From Trichomonas tenax (taxonomy: Eukaryota > Parabasalia > Trichomonadida > Trichomonadidae), in NCBI GenBank assembly GCA_023091735.1, contig JALKBU010000125.1, forward strand, positions 1 through 64,000: a stretch of DNA of 64,000 bases, in the 5' to 3' direction. How positions within the stretch are numbered: position 1 is the stretch's first letter; each line of letters opens with the position of its first letter. This document shows, piece after piece, positions 19,286 through 29,652 of this stretch. The notes under the pieces are model-generated. The model was not told the origin of the DNA and did not search any database. It worked only from the letters and a program-made list of their open reading frames with translations. The position numbers and the translations under genes were made by a program.

Positions 19286-22200
19286 TTAAGGATTTTGCTG
19301 TAATTGTGGAAATGGATCCCACATTAAAGGGAGAGGCATTTCTATTTGATATACTTTGTTTGGAGGTTTTGATGCAGCTATGAATACTGTACCCCAAATG
19401 TTACTCATGTTTAACTTCGCAGCATTTGAAATTATAAACAAATGTCTTTTTGCACGGCTGATGGCGACATTAACACGCTCATTCATCTCAACAAAACTCG
19501 ACATATTCGTTCTACATGTATTAATAATTATAATGTCTCTTTCATCACCTTGAAATGCATCAACAGTCGAAACATCAACAATCGGATGTTTGTCATCAGT
19601 TAAAGGTGAAGCAATAGCTTCACACTGGGCTTTGTAGAAGCATATAACGCCAATCTGATCTGGTGGAACACCACGATTAATCAAGCACCTTACTAATGCA
19701 ATAGCAGTGCTTGCTTCTTGATCGTTAACAAAACTGCCCCTTCTTGACTGTTCAAGACCTTTATCTACATTAAAGAGAGCGATTGTCGGCATTTCTAATA
19801 ATGGCTTTCTATCTTCTTCTGACACTCCAGAAACGACTTTATTTTTGTAGAATAATTTTGAACATATATCAGCAATTGCTGGATGACATCTGTATTGCAT
19901 GTTGAGCATAACTGGAGGAAATTTCTTCATCATTCTGCTGAACAAAGGCCTTCCATAGCCTAAAGGAGTATGACTTGATATAGTTGGTGGCAGTTGCATT
20001 GGATCACCGCAGCAAATAAGGCGCTGGCATCCAAAAGATATAGGAAGGAAGCTTATTGGTTCTGGTTGTTGTGAGCATTCATCCAGCAAAACGAATGAAA
20101 ACTTTCTGTTTGCCATTATGGCAAAACTTGTTGCTGCACATGTAACGCCAGTAACTCTGCAGATATCGATTTTAGATGTTTTTGTGACACTCTCCTGTTG
20201 AGCGTTTTGAATGGCAAGCTCTATTTCTTTATCTGGCTGAACACTTTGGAGGGCCTTTAGTTCTCCAATAGTATCCGCATCCGAGTTGCCAGTTGCATAA
20301 GGCAATATTTTTCTCGACATGTTCTTGACGCTTCCAACTCTTGTGATATTCTCGAAACCGTTTTCCAATAAGTTGAGTAAAACATTGTCGACAGCAACAT
20401 TAGTTGTAGCTGCTATAAGAATCTTATCATCTTTATTTGCAATACTAAGAATTTTGTCAAGAAAAATCACAATTACAGACAACAAATGAGATTTTCCTGC
20501 ACCAAAAATGCCATGAACCAATAGAATTGGATTTTGGCCATTTATAGACTGAGCAACCTTCATGAGTGCATCTGCCTGGCATTCATTGAGTCTGTAATCT
20601 ATGGCTGTTTTTCGAGCAATGTTTAAGACGTCGACAGATCCAAGATCCATTGCTTGTGCATTTGATGCATTAAGGATTGAAGGAATTATTGGAATATCTG
20701 AGGCATTGTATAGTTTAAGTATTGCTGCCTTTTCTGATTGAGCGTTAAACAATCTTATCACTAAACACTTTGTTGTCATTGGAAGTTTCATCAAATCGTC
20801 GAAGAAATTATCCAAGTAAATTTTGTTGCCTCTTCCAATACCATATCCTTCTGCACAGCTGAATACGAAGTTACCATCATCAGTAATAATTATCCAAACA
20901 TCGTCTTTCGCAAAGTCAAAGTCTCCGCCTGGATTTCCAACAGATAAAAACTTCATGTTTTTTGTTCTTTGAAATGTTGCATCAGCACTGAAGATTCCTC
21001 GAGAACGCAAGAAAGCAACAACTGGAGCACGAGGAACCTTTTTATCTGCCGGAATTTCGGCATCTTGTGGAATAGGTTTATAAGATTTGCATTGAGGATT
21101 TGTGCAATGATAATAATACCCTCCTTTTTTATCTACTCCGAATTTCATTTGTCCATGTCCTTTAACTTGACATATTGGAGCTTTGTATACTGCTGAGAAT
21201 CTGGCAGCAGCATAGAGAAGATATACTTCACGAATCTTCACATTTATTTCTGTTGTTAATGCTTGAACGAATGCATCTCTGTATTCTTCATATGAGTTGA
21301 ATGTTTCTGCAATGGCTGTGCTATAGTTTTTCTTTTGTCCTTCCCATTTCATATCAATTCTAATTTGACTTGCATCTAATTGTTGATTTGGATATGAATT
21401 GATTTTTATAGGTTCATCTTTAACATTATTATCTTCAAGTTCGAAATCAGAAGATTGATCAAAATTAGAATTTTTTGTCAATAAAGGAGGTTGTTTAACG
21501 ATTTCTTCATCATCATCGAATTGCGATACAATAGAACCTCTTTCATCATCAGATGATGAACCTGACTGTGTTCTTTGTAATGCAGCAAGAATATCATTTG
21601 TTGGAGTGTGTTGCTTAGTAGGAGACTCTTTTTTCTTTGTCACTGGTGGTGTTTGTGGAACTTGTTTTTCTTCATTTGGATCTATAGCTAAGAATTGCAA
21701 AATTTCATCAAATGTTCTTGGTTTATCACACTTCAACACCTCTTCTTCCTCTTTTTTGATAACTTTTGTTTCAATTTGAACAGTTTGCTGAGGCTGTTCA
21801 ACAGTATTGAGCTTTGGATATTCACCACGATAATGATGAACTTCGTATTTCTTAAGTTCATCACTGATCTCACGATGCTTTGGCTTTCTATCATGGTTTT
21901 CGTATAATTGTTGTATTTCATCGACTTGTTTCGGTTTTTCTTGAATAATTGGAGTAATTCTATTTGGAGGCTTAAAACCTGTTGTGGAAACTCTTCTGAG
22001 TCCAGGCCGTTGAATCGTTAGAGAAGTTTGTGGTCTTTCAGGTTGTAAAGATGCAGTTGTTGTCGATACGAGTTCATTAAAGCGAATAAGTATAGGTGAT
22101 ACAATGATTTCAGAATCTTCATCGATAGGCAACTTATCTGATGGTATTCTTCCGCGCGTAACTTGTTTTGATTCCTCATCAACAACAATAATTGTTGTAA

Positions 22201-22324
22201 CATTCCTCGCTTTTTGATAATTTATGGTGGCCACACCATCCACCCACTGTTTGTTCTGCTTCTGTGTGACTTTCTTCGTGAAAAGGACGTTCCATATCTG
22301 AACTTGGTCGCTGTCCTCTTCCAT
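19286..22324 (-). CDS. ZGRF1: ZGRF1-like SF1B (UPF1-like) helicase
   Basis: A 1012-residue protein. The N-terminal 90 residues fit the ZGRF1/Mte1 N-terminal domain (DUF2439: WNVLFTKKVTQKQNKQWVDG). A polar linker rich in acidic and Ser/Thr residues follows. Near residues 385-415 is a Cys/His cluster (CQVKGHGQMKFGVDKKGGYY...CTNPQC) that resembles a GRF zinc finger. The helicase core begins with Walker A HGIFGAGKS (Lys611). It continues with DECSQQPEP (motif II), CGDPMQLPPT (III), LNMQYRCHP (IV), VDAFQGDERDIIIIN (V) and NVAISRAKRHLF (VI). ZGRF1 homologues unwind D-loops and R-loops in recombination and crosslink repair. The combination of DUF2439, GRF-like finger and UPF1-type core makes ZGRF1 more likely than UPF1 or SETX. 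Confidence 0.85.
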   Translation of the reverse strand: MEEDSDQVQIWNVLFTKKVTQKQNKQWVDGVATINYQKARNVTTIIVVDEESKQVTRGRIPSDKLPIDEDSEIIVSPILIRFNELVSTTTASLQPERPQTSLTIQRPGLRRVSTTGFKPPNRITPIIQEKPKQVDEIQQLYENHDRKPKHREISDELKKYEVHHYRGEYPKLNTVEQPQQTVQIETKVIKKEEEEVLKCDKPRTFDEILQFLAIDPNEEKQVPQTPPVTKKKESPTKQHTPTNDILAALQRTQSGSSSDDERGSIVSQFDDDEEIVKQPPLLTKNSNFDQSSDFELEDNNVKDEPIKINSYPNQQLDASQIRIDMKWEGQKKNYSTAIAETFNSYEEYRDAFVQALTTEINVKIREVYLLYAAARFSAVYKAPICQVKGHGQMKFGVDKKGGYYYHCTNPQCKSYKPIPQDAEIPADKKVPRAPVVAFLRSRGIFSADATFQRTKNMKFLSVGNPGGDFDFAKDDVWIIITDDGNFVFSCAEGYGIGRGNKIYLDNFFDDLMKLPMTTKCLVIRLFNAQSEKAAILKLYNASDIPIIPSILNASNAQAMDLGSVDVLNIARKTAIDYRLNECQADALMKVAQSINGQNPILLVHGIFGAGKSHLLSVIVIFLDKILSIANKDDKILIAATTNVAVDNVLLNLLENGFENITRVGSVKNMSRKILPYATGNSDADTIGELKALQSVQPDKEIELAIQNAQQESVTKTSKIDICRVTGVTCAATSFAIMANRKFSFVLLDECSQQPEPISFLPISFGCQRLICCGDPMQLPPTISSHTPLGYGRPLFSRMMKKFPPVMLNMQYRCHPAIADICSKLFYKNKVVSGVSEEDRKPLLEMPTIALFNVDKGLEQSRRGSFVNDQEASTAIALVRCLINRGVPPDQIGVICFYKAQCEAIASPLTDDKHPIVDVSTVDAFQGDERDIIIINTCRTNMSSFVEMNERVNVAISRAKRHLFIISNAAKLNMSNIWGTVFIAASKPPNKVYQIEMPLPLMWDPFPQLQQNP

Positions 22325-22711
22325 TATAATTTATACTTCACAGAGGAAGTGGATTTCAATAGTTTACATTTCACTGGGGAAGTTCATTTTCATCAATTTT
22401 CGATTTATTGTGTTTTTTAATATTAAACCGATGAGTGCAATGCTGTCTGCTTCTTGTTTGAAAATTTTACAAATTTCATTTTTTCTGTCAAAAAGTTTAA
22501 AATATCTTCATTCCGAAAAAAATTGAAACGATCTGAACATTTAAACATTATTCCATAGGAAACATCTAGTATATTGTTTAATTTTTGACTTATTATTTCA
22601 TTTGTATACTGAGATCGCATTGATTATTTATCCTCGTTTAAAATTATTAATGTATTAATGCAAATCTATTCTTTTCCTTTATTAACTTAATAATTTTAGA
22701 CATTTCATGTA
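22325..22711. other. Intergenic between ZGRF1-like gene and MITE
   Basis: AT-rich; I see no gene or structured element in it. Confidence 0.55.
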
Positions 22712-23026
22712 GGGTATAATAAAGAGTCATGAAAAGTGACATATTTATATGGCGGTTCTAAATATGTTTTGACATGTAAAGTCTGCCATTATAACAAAGG
22801 GTGTTCTATTAAGCTTGATGGACTCCCTAGCTTGATACGCACTCTAACAAGCTTGATAGAGTCTCTAGCAAGCTTAATAGACTCTCTAATAAGATTTGCC
22901 GATGCTATAACAAGCTTAATTGAACTTTATAAATACACATTCTAATTAGCTAACTAATTTTACATGTCAAAATGAAACACATTTGCCATGTAAACATGTC
23001 ACTTTTTGTGACTTGTTATTATACCC
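22712..23026. mobile_element. MITE with 69-base inverted termini
   Basis: A 315-bp element whose two 69-base ends (22712-22780 and 22958-23026) are inverted copies of each other at roughly three-quarters identity. The outermost bases are GGGTATAATAA, and both arms share AAAAGTGACAT and TTTTGACATGTAAA. The flanks are TA on the left (22710-22711) and AA on the right (23027-23028), consistent with a TA target duplication with one later change. It has no transposase. The centre carries tandem 21-bp units. Confidence 0.75.
22829..22933 (+). repeat. Five tandem 21-bp units inside the MITE
   Basis: Units begin at 22829, 22850, 22871, 22892 and 22913 with the consensus AGCTTGATAGAGTCTCTAACA; a partial unit precedes at 22812. 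The fourth unit is diverged. In the plus frame they read as a seven-residue SLIxSLx repeat, but no start codon or gene belongs to it. Confidence 0.8.
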
Positions 23027-24674
23027 AACATAAGGGACTTGAGCGGTTTCCGCAACATGACGCAACTTTACAATTCCTCTCAAAATTGAGAGCCAATGTG
23101 TCAAGTTGCAGAAGCTCGAAAAAATTGACTATTTTTCGGCAAGATTTGAGAGGGCCAAAATGTTAACGTCATTGCAAAGTCACTTTTGGTGATTCTTGCT
23201 TCTCGTTGAAGCCTGCTCACCATACTTGCACCACAGATACTTCATGCTGTGGAGATGATAAGAGTCTTAATCCAAGTCGATTCAAGTTGTCCAGCATGAG
23301 ATACAAATCAAAGTCCGTCAAAACAACGAAACCAACAGAATCCAATTGACACACGATAGCTTGGCTATAGCAATTGCATATTACGTTGTCAAATCATATC
23401 TTGAAAAATTTCAAAATAATGCAAACCTTCGATTGCATGTTTTTATCAACTAACAAGGATTTTTAGCGACAGCCAAAGCAGAAGCAGTGTAAATCCTACC
23501 AAATCTCCGTATTACAGCAATCATGGGCTTGTTTTTAAATATTGCCAATTTTTAATAACACGCTTCCATGATACACACTATCGGATTTTTGTTTTCCTGT
23601 ATGTTCTAAGCATGTTGGCTTCTATTTAGCTGTTCTATTTCAATTATATAAAATTCGCAAAAAAAATTCGTCAATTTATTGGTTATTACTTGGTATAGTT
23701 ACATTTCTAACGTGCGTTAGAATATTGTTTCATTACATACATAAGACTATTTATACTTTTCAATGTTCAAAAAACACAAACATCCTATAGCTAACATTTA
23801 TATCTAGAATTGAAATTATATACGTTGGGAGAATATGTCCAATTGAAGAAACCGATGGATGTCCAAAATATATATATTCCTATTTTAGATTTTTATCATA
23901 TCTTTGAATAAACATGTTTTATAGCTCATATATACTGTTTTTTCTATATATTCTATATATAAAATGCATATTGTCAGTTGATCTATATATGTGCATTTGA
24001 TTTTTTGTGTGAATATAGAGAATACGTCAACAAGAGATAACGTCATGGTTTCAAACTGGAACAAAGATGCGATTTGTATCTCGGTAACCAGAATGGAAAT
24101 TATGATTTTCTTTGATGAAATCAAAGATACAAAAAGACTTAAAGAAGAATATGATGTTAAATCAACCAAAATTTTATCCGACCGAACAAAAAGTGAGATT
24201 GAATAGTTTACAGTCACGTCAAGTTGCGGAAAGGTGACAGGTCTCCCAATATAATTTTAAACATTCCGTTCAATTTTTCAATGTTTCAATAGAATCTACA
24301 TTATTAGTTGTCGCTGAAAATATCAAAGATGAATATTTATTTAGCTTTCTATCATAGCTATATTTTAAATCTATTGTAAATTCATGGAATGAAAGCTCTG
24401 GTATATGGCAACACTTCTAACTTATGTAGTTTTGTCACGTAAAATGATTTTGGCAAATCTTGTCACTTTTACCCGGCATTTACTCTACCGTTCAATAATT
24501 AAATCTATCAAAAGCCCGAATATTGAAATTTCGTATATTTAATCAGTACCATAGCAAGGAGCAGCTCAATGTGGACACTGATGTGTGAAAAAACAATAAG
24601 ATATCTAATGAATAACCGAGAGAAGAGCAATGAAAAGAAAATAGGTCGATAAAAGCGGTTTCTTTTAATAGCAA
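23027..24674. other. Gene-poor region with coding relic and short inverted repeat
   Basis: It holds a possible coding relic (23217-23403). It also holds a 16-base inverted repeat with one mismatch (23047-23062 against 24217-24232). No intact gene is supported. Confidence 0.5.
23217..23403 (-). pseudogene. Short coding relic of unknown family
   Basis: The minus strand shows a stop-free, well-balanced stretch of about 60 residues ending in TGA at 23217. It includes CQLDSVGFVVLTDFDLYL and MLDNLNRLGLRLLSS. An in-frame TGA lies just upstream, and another frame upstream continues with similar composition. Its GC content exceeds that of the flanks. I do not recognise the family; a fragment of a multicopy element is possible. 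Confidence 0.3.
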
Positions 24675-25436
24675 ATGTTTCCTTTTCCGGCTCAGACGCA
24701 AGGAATGGATATTCAAGTCCCGCCTGGTCCATGGAAACGCCTCTCTGAAGAAGACCGAAACAAGTTTGTAAGACTGCGCCACCACTTCCATCAGATGCAG
24801 AAGACCGTCAAGGATCATTGCTATTCCTCATTTTCCACTGAATTGGAATTCGTAATCGAGTTCACGGATTACACTGCGACAGGACGCGAGGATCGCTGCG
24901 CGATTGCTGGTCTCGCTATCGCTGGTCCATTCTTAGCAGTGAATACACGCCAGCTAATGTCCTTCCTCGGCCGATGTAAGTCGTCTATCAACGGAAGCCT
25001 GCAAAATTTAGGCTATCAATCGCTTAGATCAAAAACAAAATCTCGCGAATGCGTGCTCGCAATACTTCCTTCCTTCGAACACGATGCCAGTGTACTCAGG
25101 CAGTGGACTGTCAGAAGGGTTACTGAAAGCGCTCGTTTTTGCTTCTTAAGCAGATATCCACCTGGTCCTTTGCCGACAATCACTGCTGCGGACTTAATAG
25201 AAGAAAAGAACAAGCCAAAACCTGTTAAATCGCCAACACCTATAATGAATCAACCACCCTCAAATTCACAAATTCCACAAGTTCCGGTATATAACCAAAT
25301 TCCAGAAATGACAAATTCGTACTCAATTGAGTGCTTCCCACAGGAATCATCCTTCTCAATTGAACCAGAACCCTACATGATGACACATTCTAACTCAATG
25401 TGCTTAGATTCATTCGAGTGGTCATGGGATAACTAG
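24675..25436 (+). CDS. Initiator-binding-domain (IBP39-like) protein
   Basis: A 253-residue protein starting at ATG 24675 and ending in TAG. Residues about 15-155 resemble the initiator-binding domain, the winged-helix DNA-binding fold of trichomonad IBP39. The most characteristic piece is NTRQLMSFLGRCKSSINGSL followed by QNLGYQSL, where the recognition helix would sit. The N-terminal block PPGPWKRLSEEDRNKFVRLR also fits. The C-terminal 90 residues are Pro/Ser/Asn-rich and end in an acidic-aromatic patch (SMCLDSFEWSWDN). IBP39 binds the TCA(+1)Y initiator and contacts RNA polymerase II; this is a smaller paralogue (IBP39 has about 340 residues) and may be a specialised regulator. Its own upstream region has no clean initiator match. 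Confidence 0.7.
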   Translation: MFPFPAQTQGMDIQVPPGPWKRLSEEDRNKFVRLRHHFHQMQKTVKDHCYSSFSTELEFVIEFTDYTATGREDRCAIAGLAIAGPFLAVNTRQLMSFLGRCKSSINGSLQNLGYQSLRSKTKSRECVLAILPSFEHDASVLRQWTVRRVTESARFCFLSRYPPGPLPTITAADLIEEKNKPKPVKSPTPIMNQPPSNSQIPQVPVYNQIPEMTNSYSIECFPQESSFSIEPEPYMMTHSNSMCLDSFEWSWDN

Positions 25437-25649
25437 CTTCATCTGTTTTTAATATCTCATTCCACTTTCGAAATATTTATTAATTTTGCAAAATTTACAA
25501 AAAGAAAAAAATTAATTGTTTGTTATTCCAATAAAGGGCTATATTGATTTAATACAAACATTTATTTTAATTTAACTCAATGAAAAAATTATAATGTAAC
25601 ATAAAAATAATGACATGAAATAGATGCAGTAAACCCAAAATGAATATTG

Positions 25650-26189
25650 TCACCATTCGTTCAACTCTTTGCAATGATTAATTGCTTCCTCTAAAGAAGG
25701 TTCGAATTTTTCCCAATTTGCTGAGATCCATTCGAGAACACGTGCCTTGGATTTCTTGAATTTCTTGATCAAAGGTATCTGATACTTTTGTGAAAAATAT
25801 GTTGCAATTGCAATCAAGTCTGGCGATAATAATTTCTTTGTAGCATGACGCTGCAGCATCTGGAGTATCTCTTTTGCTGTAGAAGACATTGTTTTATCGC
25901 GTGCTGTTCGATTTTCATTTTCGAATTTGCTTTCAAAGTCTAAAAGCGATGAATATTGTTTATCTTCCTGCAAGAATTTGTGAAAGTCTGTTGGTTCTTG
26001 TGGCGGAACTGTAAAATTATCGATTGGTTGGTTATATAATTGCGAGAATAATTTTTGTAAAGGCTTTATGGCTTTTTTCCTGAGATGTGGATCATCACTC
26101 AACACTGTGAGTATCGACTGATGTATATCTTCAAGCGTTGGCTTCTTTTCTTCTTTGTTCTTTTCTTTCGGCCTTCGAAGACTGTACAT
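25650..26189 (-). CDS. Hypothetical helical protein
   Basis: The 179-residue protein starts at an ATG (MYSLRRPKEKNKEEKKP) and is highly charged and alpha-helical throughout. There are no signal peptide, membrane segment or recognised domain. The C-terminal half (HATKKLLSPDLIAIATYFSQ, then VLEWISANWEKFEPSLEEA) looks like a compact helical bundle. Three overlapping initiator-like TCATT motifs lie 4-14 bases upstream of the start, strong support for a real gene. Its function is unknown. Confidence 0.7.
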   Translation of the reverse strand: MYSLRRPKEKNKEEKKPTLEDIHQSILTVLSDDPHLRKKAIKPLQKLFSQLYNQPIDNFTVPPQEPTDFHKFLQEDKQYSSLLDFESKFENENRTARDKTMSSTAKEILQMLQRHATKKLLSPDLIAIATYFSQKYQIPLIKKFKKSKARVLEWISANWEKFEPSLEEAINHCKELNEW

Positions 26190-26190
26190 T

Positions 26191-26206
26191 AATGATAATG
26201 AATGAA
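26191..26206 (-). promoter_or_regulatory. Triple initiator-like cluster
   Basis: On the minus strand this reads TTTCATTCATTATCAT. TCATT, TCATTA and TCATTA put presumed +1 sites at 26203, 26199 and 26193, only 14, 10 and 4 bases before the ATG at 26189. Confidence 0.5.
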
Positions 26207-26361
26207 AAAGTTTTGACTATAGAAAGAATTCAGTCTATAAATATATTCAAAACGAAAAAAAAAAAAAAATATAATCAAAATCTATATTTAATATAAGAGA
26301 ATAGGATCTTAAAAATAACAAAACAAAATAATATGGAAACATGAAAGAAAAATAAATAAAA

Positions 26362-29300
26362 TTAGAAAGTAAAGTGAGTGAGATATTTGTTGATGCTGTC
26401 CAAACAATACTTAACAGTGACTTGTTGAATGTCATTTTGTTTTCCATTATGTCCTGCACTTGCATGCTGGAAACTGGCTCTAATCATATCAACAATGGCC
26501 TGCTGGCGAACTGGAGAAAGATCAGCGAACATCTCAACAATGTCGAAATCAATAATGTTCGTTGATGGGTATTGTTTGTTTCTCTTCTCGAGAGGATAGA
26601 TACCAGTCAATTCATAAATTGCTTCTGCAACCTTCTGCTCAATCATAATAATAACATTGTTAAGATTGACACCGAGAATAACTATGCCAACTCCGCCTGA
26701 AATTGTCGCGTACCAGAGCATGTTGTACTTCCTGTCTGACATAACCAATGGTGTTGCACCAACAACTGGATCACCGACATTGATGCAGTTCTCAAAAGCA
26801 AGTGTGTTAGACATCTTAATGAGAATTGGACGCATAAAATTATCGCAATTGAAGTGATACAAGTTTCCGAATCTATCACCGACAGCAACAATTCCTTGAT
26901 GTGGCTGAACACTTATAGCTGTGATGTGTTGGCGCATACCGCGTCCAAGAGAAACAATTGGTTCAAATGTATTAGCAGTGTCTAAATACTTGTAAATCAA
27001 GACGCCAAGATTTTGGTCACCGACAATGAGTTTGTCATTATGGAAGGCCATTGCTGTAATGTTCGTTCCAACATTTTCAACACGCGTGAGAGCTTGAATG
27101 GTGTTCTTCTTGGTAATGGTAAACAAAACGACTGTCGTACCTCCAGCACAAACGATATGTGGTCTGTCATGGATGTTTGTGTTGTCGGTTATGGACCGGA
27201 TCGCTAAGATTGTGAGTTTTCTTGGATATTTATCTTCAAAGAAAGCAAGGCCTCCCTCCATAAGCTTGAGTGGCGCTGTTCTGATAATTGTAATATTCGG
27301 ATAATCAACGTGCTGTGAGATCCATGCAATCATATTCTTGTCAAGCTTGGATGCAACAATATCTTCACTTTGTTCGACATAAATTGGAGTGTGCAATGGA
27401 GTTGCCGTATCATAGCCTGCAGAGATATAGATACCCTTACGAGTTGTGACCAAGACCTCCATATCAGATTGATCTTTGATTTGATTGACATTGCAACTGA
27501 TGACTGGCGTAGTGTCATTTCGACCGCCTGGATGGAATGTTATAACAGCATCATTTGGTTCATACATCATTACACTTATTCTTTCGTTCTGCGAGAAAAC
27601 GAACCACCTGTACAATGGCGCCAGACAATTGATTTTTTGGCTGCCAAAGTATTTGATCGAGAAGATTCCATTTGGAGAAAGACTAATCTGCGTAATTCTT
27701 GATGAAAAAGCATATACACTTTGGACAAAGTCCTTGCTCTGACAAAGAGAGACAGGGCCTTCACCAACTGGAACATTGAATATATTCTGGATAATGATGT
27801 TCGTACCTTCCATTCTAACTCTGAAAATAGAAGCACTGCCTTGTATACCGACAACGAATGTGTTTGAATCAAGCCATGCTGAACTCTTTGGAGCAAACGG
27901 ATACTTATTATTGACTTTTTCTGGAGGTGGAAAAACTGCCGATTGAGTTAATTCATCATCTGCGAGAAATACAATGATTCTGTCTGTGCACGTGAGAAGA
28001 AAGAACTGGGCGTTTGGAGCTTCTGGATCGTACGGCTTGTATGCTTGATTGACATGCGACGAGAAAGAAACGGATGTGATTTCAGTGACTTCTGATATGA
28101 TTCTTTCGGTTGCCTTTCTCGTGCGGTAGTTTCTAAAGAAGAATGAATTGCCATTACCAGTAACACACACCATCAATGAACGGCCAACAACATCTGTTGC
28201 CATTTTTTTGATTGGTTGATTGCCATTTTCTTTTCCTTTTCCTTCTTCTGTAAACAGAATTAATCCTGTCATTGTGGCTTGAATAAAAAATTGAGTTTGC
28301 ATGCCATCAGGCAGCTTATTAACAACAACACCAAAACCAGTTGTGTGGACATTATTTTTAAACGCTGGATTGTTTTGTTCGATAAGTTGTCCACTGCCAT
28401 TCTCCGCTTTGTGTCTGTATAAGTATGAACGTTCTTTTGTTGTCGCAATAATGAAAGTTTCGAAAGCATTGATAGGCTGTGAATATACTGCGATAACTTC
28501 ACTATCAAGAGTTTGTGTTAAGTGTTGGACGTAAAATCCGCGCTGTCCAAGGCGAGAAACAGAAACTGCTCGATTATGTGCTGAAACCATTTGTAAAACT
28601 TTGTTCTTTGTTCGATTGATAACAAGATTCTTCCTTCCGATAAGCAATTTGGTGAGAGCAGGAATCAGATTGCCGTCAAAGAAAGAAAATAGATATGAAT
28701 CGTAAGAATCAATGGCAAGAAATACATTTTGGCTAAAAAGTACAACACGGTTAAAAACTACTGTGTGAGAGAGTGGTTTTGTTGGATTAAGTTCGAAAAG
28801 ATTATTATTATAATCTAATATGTAGAATTTCGATTTTTCTGTAAGGAATAGTATTGTCGTTGGATTTAACTGACACCAATCAATAAAATTGCCGTCAATT
28901 GTGTCGTAGTTGAAAATTGTATTAAGTTGGCCATTATAGAAGTAGCATTTGAAATTAGGAAGCTTGAAGAAATACAGCACGCTGTCCTTGAAAGGAACAG
29001 CCATTAAAAGTTGAGAATTCTCGTCAAGCTTTAAATCTAAAGAGCCGATACTCTCAAGAGTGAAAGGATTGTAAGTGCGATGAACAGAACCCTCCAACCT
29101 CGAGAATCTGTTGTCTTGTTGCATAAAAGTTGTGAGAACAAGTCCTTTTGTTTTAAAGATTTTTAATGGTTTAAAACAAGAGCCCGATGGCCTCACTTTT
29201 AATGCAGCTTCGTCGATTTCGTACAATCCGAGGCCTCCGTGATCGCATGATATAAGAATTCTTGATGAAAAATAGTAAATTTGCGTTGGATCAACAAGTA

Positions 29301-29652
29301 AAGGATCGAGAGCGAAGGATAATTTCTTAACGAAAAGCTTTTCTTCTTTGCTGTATGTGAAAAGAACGATTTCATTTTGCAGTGCCGCAAAAAAGCAATC
29401 ATATTCGAATAAAAGCGGCGGTCCTCTGCAAATTGTATACACTCTAGTGAACATTTGTTGCGTTCTCGTATGATTTGGATCGAACTGACATCGTGGAGGC
29501 TTCACATGAAGAACTAAAAGATATGTTCCAAAATTAAAAAGGGCTTGCTCGAATTTCTGGTTGGGAGGAGCTTGTATAGGCGGAACCCAGTTTCCTGCTA
29601 AAATACTTTCGACATTGGATGTATTTTTGATTGTTTTATGGATACTCTTCAT
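26362..29652 (-). CDS. SF3B3: CPSF-A/DDB1-like beta-propeller protein, probably SF3B3 (SF3b130/Rse1)
   Basis: The protein has 1096 residues, built almost wholly of beta-propeller strands, with the CPSF_A domain at the C-terminus. Diagnostic pieces are RQHITAISVQPHQGIVAVGD and RFGNLYHFN, then MLWYATISGGVGIVILG, which parallels LVYTTLSGGIGILVPF of SF3B3. The end NIIDFDIVEMFADL parallels NVIDGDLCEQFNSM. SF3B3 is a core of the U2 snRNP SF3b complex needed for branch-point recognition. DDB1 has a similar fold and length (about 1140), so it remains an alternative; CPSF160 is longer. The initiator-like TCATTG lies 8 bases before the ATG. Confidence 0.75.
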   Translation of the reverse strand: MKSIHKTIKNTSNVESILAGNWVPPIQAPPNQKFEQALFNFGTYLLVLHVKPPRCQFDPNHTRTQQMFTRVYTICRGPPLLFEYDCFFAALQNEIVLFTYSKEEKLFVKKLSFALDPLLVDPTQIYYFSSRILISCDHGGLGLYEIDEAALKVRPSGSCFKPLKIFKTKGLVLTTFMQQDNRFSRLEGSVHRTYNPFTLESIGSLDLKLDENSQLLMAVPFKDSVLYFFKLPNFKCYFYNGQLNTIFNYDTIDGNFIDWCQLNPTTILFLTEKSKFYILDYNNNLFELNPTKPLSHTVVFNRVVLFSQNVFLAIDSYDSYLFSFFDGNLIPALTKLLIGRKNLVINRTKNKVLQMVSAHNRAVSVSRLGQRGFYVQHLTQTLDSEVIAVYSQPINAFETFIIATTKERSYLYRHKAENGSGQLIEQNNPAFKNNVHTTGFGVVVNKLPDGMQTQFFIQATMTGLILFTEEGKGKENGNQPIKKMATDVVGRSLMVCVTGNGNSFFFRNYRTRKATERIISEVTEITSVSFSSHVNQAYKPYDPEAPNAQFFLLTCTDRIIVFLADDELTQSAVFPPPEKVNNKYPFAPKSSAWLDSNTFVVGIQGSASIFRVRMEGTNIIIQNIFNVPVGEGPVSLCQSKDFVQSVYAFSSRITQISLSPNGIFSIKYFGSQKINCLAPLYRWFVFSQNERISVMMYEPNDAVITFHPGGRNDTTPVISCNVNQIKDQSDMEVLVTTRKGIYISAGYDTATPLHTPIYVEQSEDIVASKLDKNMIAWISQHVDYPNITIIRTAPLKLMEGGLAFFEDKYPRKLTILAIRSITDNTNIHDRPHIVCAGGTTVVLFTITKKNTIQALTRVENVGTNITAMAFHNDKLIVGDQNLGVLIYKYLDTANTFEPIVSLGRGMRQHITAISVQPHQGIVAVGDRFGNLYHFNCDNFMRPILIKMSNTLAFENCINVGDPVVGATPLVMSDRKYNMLWYATISGGVGIVILGVNLNNVIIMIEQKVAEAIYELTGIYPLEKRNKQYPSTNIIDFDIVEMFADLSPVRQQAIVDMIRASFQHASAGHNGKQNDIQQVTVKYCLDSINKYLTHFTF

